From the NCBI RefSeq assembly GCF_023898315.1, contig NC_064622.1, forward strand, positions 181,122,178-181,186,177: 64,000 nt of DNA, given 5' to 3'. Source of the DNA: Schistocerca nitens (taxonomy: Eukaryota > Arthropoda > Insecta > Orthoptera > Acrididae). A model generated the notes under the pieces. The model saw only the letters and a list, made by a program, of their open reading frames with translations. It was not told the DNA's origin and did no database searches. Within the stretch, counting starts at the first letter, position 1. Every line of letters starts with the position of its first letter. The position numbers were made by a program, and so were the translations under genes. This document shows positions 10,006 to 20,691 of this stretch, one piece after another.

Positions 10006-12159
10006 AATAAATGTATTTACGTGGAAATTGTTTCACCTTACTTCGCGAACTTCCGATGTATCGCTATTACCTTTGCTCTCACACTGTCTATATGAATGTG
10101 TACCTCTGCACTTTCTCGTTGATGTGGCGTCGGCACGAAAGTCATCTTCAGAGAATGTTTCTTTAGTCTTTCATTTCACCAGGAGTGATAGCTACTCAGT
10201 ATTAAGGTGGTGTAGAATAGTGTTGAAGTTTAAAGTCAACTCAATTAATCATCTGTCACAGTCTATCGACAAATACTTTCCTATTTCATTACTAGTACCG
10301 TTGGCAACAGCATACCTTACCGTATTTGATTAGGAGCAGATTTGTTACGGAGAATTCTAGAGATTCCGACAGACATACTGTCAATGGTCATGTTTCTACG
10401 TTTCGATGTTACGCACAAAGGAATAGAGGAAAGACAACTCTATGACTGTGTGAAGCAAGAAACAACGACAGGAAACTAGTACCACCGTTATTGAGACTAT
10501 AGATATGGAGAGAAGCTAGTGTCAGGTAGAGAGAAAGAGGGAGGATGGAGACGTGACGAGGGAGAGCAAAAAGTGCTTGAATTTCCAGCAGTGAGGCAGC
10601 GCTGCACATATAAAGCCAGGAAATGAAACACAGCATCCGAGAGAGGCCTGTTTTGTAACGCAGCTCGCGGATATTGTTGTCCACGCACGTACGGCGTCAA
10701 TACACAGATGTTACTCCTGCGTAATTTTGTAGCCTGAAGTTATACTTTGAACTTTTGCGAGTGCATGTCCTGTGGGAAACAAACGCTGCAGTCTGTTGTC
10801 ACGTTCTTTTGACTCCTCTGTAGGAGTTCCCTTTTCATTTTTGAATTTTACCTCACGTCGACATTATAGTCGTTCATGACGTTCATGAGCTGTGTTTCTG
10901 AACACAGTGGAAGGAATAATTGAATTTTCTCTTGAAGGATTGCCTCAGTTGCGTGTTGGCTAAATTTGCACGCCTATTTACGCTACCCGCGAACTTGTTT
11001 CCTTGCCAATATTCCTTCATTTGCTCATCCAGTCTTGTGCGATCTTATCCCGAAAATATTGCTAGTGTTGCTCTTACTTTTTCTTCGAATGGCTCCTCCA
11101 TTCCCATTAAGCTTACAGTAAATATCTCTCTCTTCCCTGTATCCTCTTCATTGATCCCACACTTCCTTAGACCCTAACGTACTTCATTCATACTTGTATC
11201 TTTCTGTTCTACTGTTAAGTCATTATCCTACCTGTAACACTTTCTGGTTTCATTCCTTAGTACGCAAAAAGCCAGCGTTTCTTTATTGTGATTGAGATAG
11301 TTTCAAACATGTCCTGTAATTCTTTGATCTAAAATGAATGGAAATTCTCTTGCTGTTACGGTTTTGCATCCCAGACTCTTTCTTAGAATCTTTTTCTGTT
11401 TTTATTAAAGACCCTTTCTGACAACTGACTCTGCAACGAATAAGATCTGGCTACGCTACTGCAGTGTCAATTTTTTGTTATTACTGTTATTATTATTATC
11501 TACCGTGATTGCTTTTCCTTTATTATTTTTTTCAGATTCACAGTACAATATTATCCATATATAGTTTTGGAGCGGCGGTGCGGAACGTTAAAATTGGTGT
11601 AGGTGATTTTAATTTTGAATTTCACTATTATTTCACACAGATATAAAACTACATAATTTATGCTTGAAGTTTATTTAATATCAATACTTTCATGCAGTCA
11701 TAAAAATCTGAGATTGCATATTTAAAAAATTCCCTAGTCTTAATAGGACATGTCACATCTCACATGAGGTGTGAAAGATTTCACGATGTGAGAAACGGAA
11801 GGCGCTGGAATTCGGTCACGTTGCAGAAACATGGCCAAATCTTGAGGTAAAGTCATACAAAATGATCATGCGATGTTATTTATATAATGTGTGGAGGCTA
11901 TACATGTGGACAGTGTGACAAACACTCACGAGTAGGAGTGCCGGGTAGCTGTCTTCACAAACAGTAACAATACAGAAGGTTATAATATAGTAACACTTAA
12001 TCATGCAAACAATCAATCAGTCCAGATATTGATCTGGAACCTAAATGCAGTTATTAGAAATCTCACCGTTGTGAGTACTTCTAGTAATAGACATAATCCT
12101 CTAAGTAATGACAAGAAATTTCTTTTAAGTCACTGATGAATAATAACCACGATATTGAG
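10006..12159. other. Unassigned 2.1-kb stretch
   Basis: Only short, unrecognised open frames occur (for example 10920-11177, 85 codons, with no domain I can name). No terminal repeats or B-box units were found. It could be old, fully eroded repeat or unique intergenic DNA. Confidence 0.5.
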
Positions 12160-12170
12160 ATTTTGCAGTA

Positions 12171-12360
12171 AAATGGCTCTGAGCTCTATGGGACTTAACT
12201 TCTGAGGTCATCAGTCCCCTAGAACTTAGAACTACTTAAACAAAACCAACCTAAGGACATCACAAACATCCATGCCCGAGGCAGGATTTGAACCTACGAC
12301 CGTAGCGGTCACGCGGTTCCAGACTATAGCGCCTAGAACCGTTCGGCCACAACGGCCGGC
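12171..12360 (-). mobile_element. tRNA-derived SINE, family A
   Basis: Reverse-strand copy with head GCCGGCCGTTGTGGCCGAAC and B box (GTTCAAATCCTGCCTCGGGC on its own strand). A perfect 11-bp duplication (ATTTTGCAGTA) lies at 12160-12170 and 12361-12371. Confidence 0.92.
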
Positions 12361-12404
12361 ATTTTGCAGTAGCCAGGAGCTAAATGGTGGAGTGGTGAGG
12401 GGCA

Positions 12405-12552
12405 GGACAAGCTAATAAACATACAATACCTAAATTATCCTAAGGACAAAGACACACACCCATGCCCGAGGGAGGATTCGAACCTCCGCCGGGACCAGCC
12501 GCACAGTCCATAACTGCAGCGCCTAAGACCGCTCAGCTATTCCCGCGCGGCA
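12405..12552 (-). mobile_element. tRNA-derived SINE, family B (truncated tail)
   Basis: On the minus strand the head reads CCGCGCGGGAATAGCTGAGC and the B box GGTTCGAATCCTCCCTCGGG, then GCATGGGTGTGTGTCTTTGT. The same family occurs intact at 29282-29466. It lies 34 bp from the preceding SINE. I cannot define a target duplication. Confidence 0.7.
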
Positions 12553-12853
12553 CAAATTAACACTCACAGTTTGAAAGGAACCCGTTCAGATTTCTATAAT
12601 TGAACAAGATTTAACAACTCTGACTTAAGCAGCTGGTGGGCAGATTAAGGGCCAGACTCAAAATATCCACATAAATGTATCAACGACTCCGACCAGTGTC
12701 TTACACAATTAGGTAATTATTTAACACCTGGGTATAATCTGTCACCAAACTTGCCCACGCTCAGCACACTTTAATTACTTCTCCAGTATCAGGGTAAATT
12801 TTGTCACAGCCCGGGTACCTACACTCAACTCGCTCCCGGCCTCTTTTACATTC

Positions 12854-12855
12854 TA

Positions 12856-12886
<31 letters not shown>

Positions 12887-12889
12887 TAG
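12854..12889. repeat. ATT microsatellite
   Basis: Imperfect run of ATT/ATC triplets. Confidence 0.9.
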
Positions 12890-13830
12890 TTTTTCCAACG
12901 AAAACCTCTTTGTGGCAGACAATTACGGTGCGTTAAGGCTGGAAGGTTTCTCCATAACAATAACAATTCAGAGAGAACTCACCACTGAACAAGGAAGTCT
13001 CCGAAACAAGCGGACAAATCAGTCCGGACCCATAGGATGTCCATGATCCAGGTAAGAATTCACCATCGCACTGCCTTATCATAATAGCTATGACTCCTCC
13101 CAAGGCGTGCAGTAGAATTTTCCGTCTCCTACGCCCCAGGCAAACGAACCCTCTCGCCATTATGCGCTTCAAAACACCACGGGAATACAGGCGGTTCGCT
13201 ACCCATGTCCGTATCAAGTGCATCTACAACTAGGAGCGCATCAGAGCTCACGCCGTCTCAATCAACGCCATCCAAGTTTGCTCACCGAGTGAGCAATACT
13301 GAGCATCCACTCCTCTCCATCATCCCCTCTGTTCACAACAGAGTTGACCAGTATCGATATATTTGGCGAAAAGGATATCCTCGCACAGATAAATTGAATT
13401 ACCGTGCCACGGCTTAGATATTTAAAAATTTTGGGACGAGGTTAAATTACTGTCCAATGTATTTTAACAACAAAACCAGAGGATCGGATGTATAAAACAA
13501 TTTTAACTTCCCCAAGCACGAAGCCGCGTAAGGTTGTTAAATATCGACGAGTACTCTTCGGCCATTGTCAAGTCGTGAATGTGGCACTATGTGGTTTCCT
13601 TTATTTTGTCGTTATTTCAAAGGACAAAACCGCTCTTCAGCCAAACGTCATACATACTTAAGAGAAGCTTTAAATTACATCAGAACCAAATGACAAGACG
13701 TGGTGCTTTTTTTAAAAAAGTAACTGAAAAATAATGTATATGACATTTAGAATCCTTTTAGACGATTTTAAATTACATTTACAGTACACTGTAATGCAAA
13801 ACTTCAGGATGAGATAGATGAAGTAACATA
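12890..13830. other. Unassigned stretch
   Basis: Open frames at 12933-13223 (minus, 96 codons) and 13205-13417 (plus, 70 codons) have no feature I recognise and no sign of splicing. No repeats found. Confidence 0.45.
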
Positions 13831-13984
13831 AAATATTAACTACTTGGTAGAAATGAAGGGAAGTGCAGGGGCGTGCTGCGAGAGGTCTACCAGGTCTTCT
13901 GGCACAGAAAGTTCATTACAATATGGCCGGGAAACAACGTCTGGATGACTTCACATGGGGAAGAATGATTGGGAGATTGGAAGG

Positions 13985-14121
13985 AGGACGAAGGCAGTCA
14001 TTTTTCCCTCGTTCTGTTTGAGAGTGGAACAGGGAGAGATGATGCTAGTTGTGGTACGAGGTACCCTCTGCCACGCACCGTATGGTGGATTGCGGAGTAT
14101 GTATGTAGATGTAGATGTAGA
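13985..14121 (+). mobile_element. 3' end of a non-LTR retrotransposon
   Basis: GAGTGGAACAGGGAGAGATG, then GGTACCCTCTGCCACGCACC, then GCGGAGTATGTATG, ending in a tandem GATGTA/GTAGAT hexamer tail at 14101-14121. The same kind of end (..GAGTGGAACAGC..ACCCTCTGCCAGGTACG..) is on the minus strand near 54900, which supports the LINE assignment. The copy is extremely 5'-truncated. Confidence 0.6.
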
Positions 14122-14316
14122 AGTGCGACGGGTGAAGTTCGGAGGTTCGATACTGCTTACAGCATTGTTTTACATGCGTATGGAGCGTTCTGAACTACAG
14201 ACAATCCTCACCAAAGGAGAGGAGGTGGTCAACCACGGTGACCAGATGACCGCTACATTGTGCAACAGATGAGAAGGCATCCATGTCAAAAAGCAGGTGC
14301 AATTGAAAGGTGCGCA

Positions 14317-14480
14317 CATTTTTTTTGGTAAGTTCCTATGGGACCAAACTGCTGAGGTCATCGGCCCTACGCTTACACAGTACTTAATCCAACGAAAACT
14401 AACTTACGATAAGGACTACACACACACCCCTGCCCGAGGGAGGACTCGAACCTCCAACGTGGCGAATCGGGTGCCCAATC
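14317..14480 (-). mobile_element. tRNA-derived SINE, family B-like
   Basis: T-rich junction near 14319-14326, then a body with CCTATGGGACCAAACTGCTG and, on the minus strand, GAGTCCTCCCTCGGGCAG. The tRNA head is eroded. It sits inside the Tc1-like remnant. Confidence 0.65.
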
Positions 14481-14866
14481 TTTGAACACGGTATACACTA
14501 TACTCCTTCCCCATGTGCATCTTTTCAGCGGTGCATTCGGCCCCGACTTCAGTTAGATGGATCACAATGGTCGACCGCGTCGAACAGCGCAAGTGGAGCA
14601 TCTCTTGAGACGAGAGGATAGTCGGCGAATGGACTGGCCTGCCTGTCATTTTAATCCCGTCGAGCATCTTTTGTAGCAGTTGGGAGACATATTTCAGCCC
14701 TTCCATGATTTCCAAAGACCCTTCAGCAGTTGGCAGCCGCGCTGGTGGAGAGATGGAGCGGTCTACCACAGGAACTCCTTACCAACCGTGTGGTAGCCAT
14801 GGGAGCTCGTTACAGAGCATGCTTTGCGGTCCGTGATGATCACACCCTTTATTACGAACCATGACC

Positions 14867-15337
14867 GCATTTTACCATGTCCAGGCGACCGTCATGAATC
14901 GCGGTGACTCCAGTGTAACTAAAGTCTTTGGATAAAAGTGTCAATTCTATACGTCTTAGTGCGTATTCAATTCTGTTGCCTACTGTACCATCCTGCAGCA
15001 GTTCTTTTTAAGTATGGTCGAAGTTGCGTCGAGCTATAATCATAGCACTGGTTATCGTGTTAATGATGTTATGGCCCTATACTTATTCTGGGATCGTATG
15101 GCTACTGGTTTCTATCATATAAACTATTATATTTTTGAGACCGTTGGTGACATCTGTGATTCAGCACGACATAAGGTAAAGTTCTCGTAGCGTGTCCACC
15201 GCGTCCGCTTTAACCTTCTGATAGGCTTGTTCCACGCTGATCTCAGCTCCAAGGCACCGTCTTTGATACTTACCTGACTTATTTGTATCCCTTCTTTTAT
15301 TACGTTCTTCTAGAAACCAGTTATCTGCCTTATGACG
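14867..15337. other. Unassigned stretch
   Basis: The first part may be the 3' untranslated end of the Tc1-like remnant. I see no terminal repeat pair and no coding block. Confidence 0.45.
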
Positions 15338-15339
15338 TA

Positions 15340-16569
15340 CTAGGTGTGATCAAAAAGTAGATGGATTTTTTTTTTATTTCGCGGGTTGTTTTTATCTTAT
15401 TGGTACACTTGTTCCTGATGAATGTTTGCATGTTCAGCTCTTTCGAATATTTAGTTTATCGTTGACAATCTAAAAGTTTATGTGTTTTGGAGTGCTCGGC
15501 GAATTTTTTTCTTCCGAAAAAGATAGAAGAAAGAATGTGCATAAAATTCTGCTTGAAAAATGGAATAAAGTGCAGCACCGCATTCGCAATGTTGACTGCG
15601 GCTTTGGTGAATTTACTGTAAGTAAGACAAGAGTTTGCGAGTGGTATAAACGTTTCAAAGAGAGTCGAGAAGACGTTGAAGACGACAACCACCCTGGACG
15701 CTCTAGCACATCAGTTACTGTTGCCAACGTGGAAGAAGTGACGAAGATGTTTCTGGAAAATCGCCGAATCACCATCAGAGACGTTCCTGATGATGTCGGA
15801 ATATCCTTCAGCTAAAGCCAAACAAATTTTTATGTATATTTTCGACATGAAACGTGCAACAGGGTACTTTTTCCAGAAATTTTTGAGTTTTGACCAACAA
15901 TGACGTCGTTCAGGGATTTCGGAATGAATTCGACAACAGTCCATAACTTTTACAGAACGTATAATAGGCGATGAAACATGGATATATGGGTAGGACGTCG
16001 AAACCGAATCCCAATCGTCCCAATGGAAACTGCCTGAAGAGCCAAGACCGAAAAAAAAATTCCTAAAGTTCGATCACATGTAATGTTTCTGCTCACTGTT
16101 TTTTTTTTTCGGTTACCATACCCGGAAGTTACACGAAGTTTGCGTGAAGCAATCCGAAGAAATCGACGAGAATTATGGCAAAGTCACTCGTGGAAATTGT
16201 ATCGCGATAATGCTTCCGTTCACAATCCAGTGCTTGTTCCTGATTTGTTGACAAAAAACAAAACCATTGTGTTGCCTGAGCCACCATATTCGGCGGCAAT
16301 TGCTTCTTGCCGCTTCCTGCTATTCCCGAGGCTTATGAAAATCATCGTCGGTTTGCCACCACTGATGAGATTAAAACAGAATCGCTAAAGGATATGAACA
16401 CCATAACGAAAAGCGAGTTCCAGATATTCTTCAAGTTTGGAATAGCTGTTGCACCAGTGTGTAATATGTGAGGGAGATTATTGTGAAGGGGACAAAGATG
16501 ATGTTGATGCATAAATAAAGATATTTTTAAGAAAAACAAAAACTCACGCTAATTTTTGATCACATCTCG
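15340..16569 (+). mobile_element. mariner transposon with both terminal repeats
   Basis: The left end CTAGGTGTGATCAAAAA (from 15340) and right end TTTTTGATCACATCTCG (to 16569) are inverted copies with two mismatches, flanked by TA at 15338-15339 and 16570-16571, the mariner target duplication. Length 1,230 bp is normal for the family. The encoded transposase is broken. Confidence 0.88.
15480..16500 (+). pseudogene. mariner transposase pseudogene
   Basis: VSKTRVCEWYKRFKESREDV near 15620-15675 and HPGRSSTSVTVANVEEV near 15690 are the second helix-turn-helix and linker. GDETWIYG near 15967 keeps the first catalytic aspartate. LYRDNASVHNP near 16205 keeps the second. The third block reads CRFLLFPRL near 16310 where CDFLLFPKL is expected, so the third aspartate is replaced by arginine. 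At least three frame changes and a stop after WIYG also disable it. It fills the element between its terminal repeats. Confidence 0.82.
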
Positions 16570-16571
16570 TA

Positions 16572-17455
16572 CGTCTCTTGGAATGGAATTCACTGTCCGT
16601 TTACCGCAGGTTATTCTACAACCGCTGATTCCTGCGAGTATCATACATGGAAACATTTCTCGTGTTCTATACGGCGCTGTGCACTACTGCGCACAGTAGT
16701 GCACACCGGGGTAAAATGGTAGATTTGGGTTTTTCAGATATCCTGTGTGACCCTGAGTTACCTGGAAACACGTAACATTAATTTCGGAAATGAATTTGCC
16801 AGCACACAGGAGGGTTGGCCGTGGGATGTAAACTATGCCTTGCGCATAAACACATACACACTCACACACACACACAGACTTCCCACACAATACCGGAGTA
16901 CACCCTCCGTGGGGGCGGACTGCCGGGGTGGTAACTTCTGTTAACTGAGATAATTATCACAAAAGCGTTCCCGGCACCGCAGCGTGCCTCCGGGCAAGTT
17001 CACGACTGAAAGGTCACGTGGGTAGTGCAATAGCTGATGTAGTTTGGTTCCCTAAGCAAGCGAACTGGGTAATGTCTTCAGGTAAACGCAAGATTCAGTG
17101 GGGCGGAGCCTACGATGTTATCATTACGCCGTCAAAGAGCGTAATTTAGAAGCAGGTGAGACTGACAGTCCCGTATCTGGACGGTGCTCGTCCCCGTTTC
17201 TGACCGTTCAGGTTCCCCCATGAAAATTCCACTGTGCAGTATTTGTCCGAAATTAGGAGAAAATCTGTCGATTTTCGATTTAAAATAATCACCCTATGAA
17301 ACTAACCCGCAACGAGCCTCTAATAAACACACTGAGCAATTTGTTTCCTATTGAGACGTAGATGTTTAAAATTTGGCTTGCAGGTATCTATAAATTCCTC
17401 TGTAATTACCTTATGACGTCACCGTAGGGCTCGGCATCGCCTCAGACGGCAAAGT
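16572..17455. other. Unassigned stretch with a CA microsatellite
   Basis: It contains the short palindrome at 16678-16705 and an imperfect CA run at 16851-16878. Otherwise no recognisable coding or repeat structure. Confidence 0.45.
16678..16705. repeat. Perfect 12-bp inverted repeat with 4-nt loop
   Basis: TGTGCACTACTG, CGCA, CAGTAGTGCACA form a perfect hairpin. No gene ends here that would make it a terminator. Confidence 0.85.
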
Positions 17456-17459
17456 GCTG

Positions 17460-18150
17460 TGTAAGTAGGCTGTTTATGTTTTTTTATTGGTAACGCCACG
17501 TAGCGCTCTGTATGAAAATCACTGACTGTGCTGTGTGCAGTCTGTGGCTGGTTTGTATTGTTGTTTCCTACTGTAGTGTTGGGCAGTTGGCTGTTAACAG
17601 CGCGTCGCCTTGCGCAGTTGGAGGTGAGCCGCCTGCAGTGATGGATGTGGGGAGAGGGTGGCGGAGTTTTGAGAGCGGATGATCTGGACGTGTGTCCATC
17701 AGAGACGGTAAATTTGCAAGACTGGATGGCATGAACTGCTATATATATTATGACTTTTGAACACTATTAAGGTAAATACACTGTTTCTTCTCTATCAAAA
17801 TCTTTCATTTGCCAACTATGCCTATCAGTAGTTAGTGCCTTCAGTAGTTAGAATCTGTTATTTAGCTGGCAGTAGTGGCACTCGCTGTATTGCAGTAGTT
17901 CGAGTAACGAAGATTTTTGTGAGGTAAGTGATTGATGAAAGGTATAGATTATTGTTAGTCTAGGCCATTGTAGGGATTTTTGAAAGATTGCGTTGCGCTA
18001 AAGATATTGTGTGTCTGTTTAGTGTTGATCAGAATAGGTAAAGAGCGAAATGTCTGAGTACGTTCAGTTCTGCTCAGCTGTTTGAAAATCAAGTAATGTA
18101 AGAAGTTTATCAGCACAGTAATTCATAAATTTTTCAAAGGGGACGTTTCA
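17460..18150 (+). mobile_element. Solo LTR with 4-bp target duplication
   Basis: The segment starts TGTAAGTAGGCTGTTT and ends GGGGACGTTTCA (TG...CA). GCTG at 17456-17459 repeats at 18151-18154. The 691-bp length and 4-bp duplication suit a Gypsy-class LTR left after recombination between two LTRs removed the body. No gag/pol is nearby. I also recall this sequence as a common orthopteran repeat. Confidence 0.75.
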
Positions 18151-18518
18151 GCTGCCACATGTAATTAAAAAGCCAGAGTTCAGAAGTTCAAATGAGCTAT
18201 AAGGTGGGTTAATGATGTCACACTGGCGCCAAATTACTCCACTATTCTGTCCAACGCCACTGTGGACGTACCGTACGATGCAAAGGGCATTACAATCCCT
18301 CTTATCCACATTTCACCCCTTCTTATGATGCCTCTGCGATACAGGCCAGAACCGCGATGCCTGCCGTTGAAATCACACGGGTTTCTTATGGGAGGGCGAT
18401 GAACACATTACAGCCACACCACCGCTCAGAATCGATACGACAAAGCCTCAGGAGATCACACAAAATGCGCCAATGAAACCATCTCTTCCGTTTTCGGAAA
18501 CTAGTCTGCTGTGCGATG
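18151..18518. other. Unassigned stretch
   Basis: No open frame or repeat recognised between the solo LTR and the next transposon. Confidence 0.4.
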
Positions 18519-18520
18519 TA

Positions 18521-20689
18521 CAGTCGTGGACAAAACGAGCGAGACCCCTCGCCTTTTCGTTATGCTGATCCGCACAGCTTTAAAGTCAGCTACACAGCAT
18601 AACAGGTAAGGCGACGAAGTGCTACCAACATATTATCGAAGTTCGCTCATCTGATGTGCTGAGATAGCACTGGAGAAACTCGCGCTTCGAAAACGCCACA
18701 GCATCTTCTGCTGCCACTTTGTGGGAAACGAAATACCTCAAGTATAAGCCAATGTGTTGTATTCGCATATCTGTGACTATGACTTGGATCGAAAGTGTGG
18801 TTATGGATAGTACGTATGCTCAGATTGCGAATCTAACATCATGAATAAAGACAAGGGGAAATGAATTAGGCGTCCTTCCTCTTCCGTAACATCAAATTAA
18901 TTTTAGTTATTCTTTCTTAAATGAACTTCGCAGAAAATCATTCACCAAAAGTGAATAACTTTTTAGCAACAACAGATGATATTAACAGCTTGCCGGCGCG
19001 GGTTAGCCTTGAGCTCAAAGGCGTCACATCGCGGACCGCGTGGCTCCTTGCGCCGTCAGTTCGAATCCTTCCCCGGGCATGGATGTGTGTTAGGTTAGGT
19101 AGGTTTAATTAGTTCTAGATCTAGCGACTGATGACCTAAGCAGTTTGGTGGCATAGTTCTTAGAGCCATTTTTTGACCTTTCGCGTAAATTTTCTTTACA
19201 TAAACGGCCGTATCTTTAGACTGCGTTGACATAACTCACTTTTTTACACCACCAAGGGACCGTATACCGCAGGAAGTGCGATACATTTCAGCTTATAATG
19301 TCCCCCCGTACTCGAGGTAGATAGACGGTCAAGAAAGTGAGACTAGTATGGTTCCATTTTTACCGATTTACGTGACGAAATCCTAAAAACAAAAACAGCT
19401 ACCACAATTACTGTAGATGAAGCCACATAATAATTTCCCCTACACTTTATTCGAAATGTCCCAGTTGCAGTCAATACATCAGCACATTAATCGTAGTTAC
19501 GCTATCGATCCAAATCACGGTTACAGGAATGCAAATAAAATCCATTTGCCTATACACGTGGTAATTCAGATCCCACTATTATTGCTACCGCGTTTTAGAT
19601 GTGCGAGCATTCCCATTGCTAGCTACCTTAAGGAACACTTGATCTAACGAACGTTTTCTGGCTGTGGCACGTCAAACGGAGATTTCGAAACATTGTAGAA
19701 TACGTTTGGCAGCTGTGTAGCCGTTTGTTTCCTGGGGTGGTGCAGAAATATCCTACTACATTTACTCTCTAATAACAGTATTTTGCTATTTCGATAAACA
19801 TCTCGAATGGTTGCACATAAGCGGTGACATAAAGGAAGAAAATTCATGTTTTTGAGTCCAGAAAGCTCTATGCAACAGAAACTGCAGATCATTTTGCCAT
19901 TTTCATTGCGAAATTGCCGGCTTATTCATGTCTGGGGTAATAATAGAGGGATGCCTGGGTTGTCTGCTAGCGTAGTGAAAGGAAGGTCTGGTTTGTTTTC
20001 GGTTCTAATCTCGGAGGCAGGTAGAATATCAGTAAAGCAATTTTAAGAAATTCTCGCGCCCCCAATACTTTTTATCGCTACCTTTATTCTGTACTGGCGC
20101 CCTGTGCATGTCAATATGACACTCTTGTAGAATTTCATACATGTTACTGCCTACTTTTTCCGCTTCTGTCAATAATTGAATTGACTTAAGTGTGGCACTG
20201 AATGATTTTTAACTGAATTTCGTTATGAATCTTCACGAATTGCTAAATTTGCACTCTTTCATGGTAGGTCAGCAACGGTAATCCAGTACGACTGTTCTGA
20301 ACTTTGAAACAGACCATTTCGCGGCCGAATGCGCATAATATTTTGCTAATTCGTAACGATCTGGGGTACTTTGTCTTACTAAAACATTTATGCTATCTCG
20401 AAAGCTGAAATTCATTTTTATTAGTACAGTTCATTCTAATTAGCGTTTCTTCTTTCATTTATCTCTCATATGTAGGTGTTGTGGTTAATACACTAATCAG
20501 CATTAATATAGTCTTACACATGATTGAAAACAGTCTGACAAATTTTGGATAGTTTTCCAATTTCACGCCTGTGCATAGTATGTTGGTAGCACTTCGTCGC
20601 CTTGCCTGTTATCCTGTGTAGCAGACTTTAAAGCTGTGTGTATCAGCATAACGAAAGGCGAGTGGTCTCGCTCGTTTTGTCCACGACTG
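18521..20689. mobile_element. Non-autonomous DNA transposon with ~113-bp terminal inverted repeats
   Basis: 18521-18633 and 20578-20689 are inverted copies with few differences, both beginning CAGTCGTGGACAAAACGAGC from the outside. TA flanks both ends (18519-18520 and 20690-20691), and the terminal CAGTCGTGG is Tc1/mariner-like. The 2.2-kb interior has no transposase block, only a SINE (18989-19173) and short unrecognised frames. It must have been moved in trans by a related transposase not present in this window. Confidence 0.85.
18989..19173 (+). mobile_element. Degenerate tRNA-derived SINE, family A-like
   Basis: Head TTGCCGGCGCGGGTTAGCC, B box AGTTCGAATCCTTCCCCGGG, body TTAGGTTAGGTAGGTTTAAT, tail AGAGCCATTTTTTGA. 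No clear target duplication. It lies inside the long-terminal-repeat DNA transposon. Confidence 0.75.
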
Positions 20690-20691
20690 TA

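Larger units (their letters stand above)
13923..14866 (+). pseudogene. Tc1-like transposase pseudogene with two nested insertions
   Basis: The start (MAGKQRLDDFTWGRMIGRLE at 13923) is the first helix-turn-helix of a Tc1-like transposase. DDRYIVQQMRRHPCQKAGAI at about 14240-14300 is the second DNA-binding region. RMDWPACHFNPVEHLL near 14630-14675 matches the WPARSPDLNPIEH block that carries the catalytic glutamate. The end near 14860 (RSVMITPFITNH) is the usual C terminus. The central part with the first two catalytic aspartates is missing or unreadable. A LINE tail (about 13985-14121) and a SINE (about 14317-14480) lie inside. Confidence 0.65.

Noticed and set aside
14170-14361. Minus-strand ORF near 14.2 kb and neighbouring plus-strand ORFs 13955-14272
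   Set aside because: They run across the junctions of a Tc1-like remnant, a LINE tail and a SINE, so they are not single genes.
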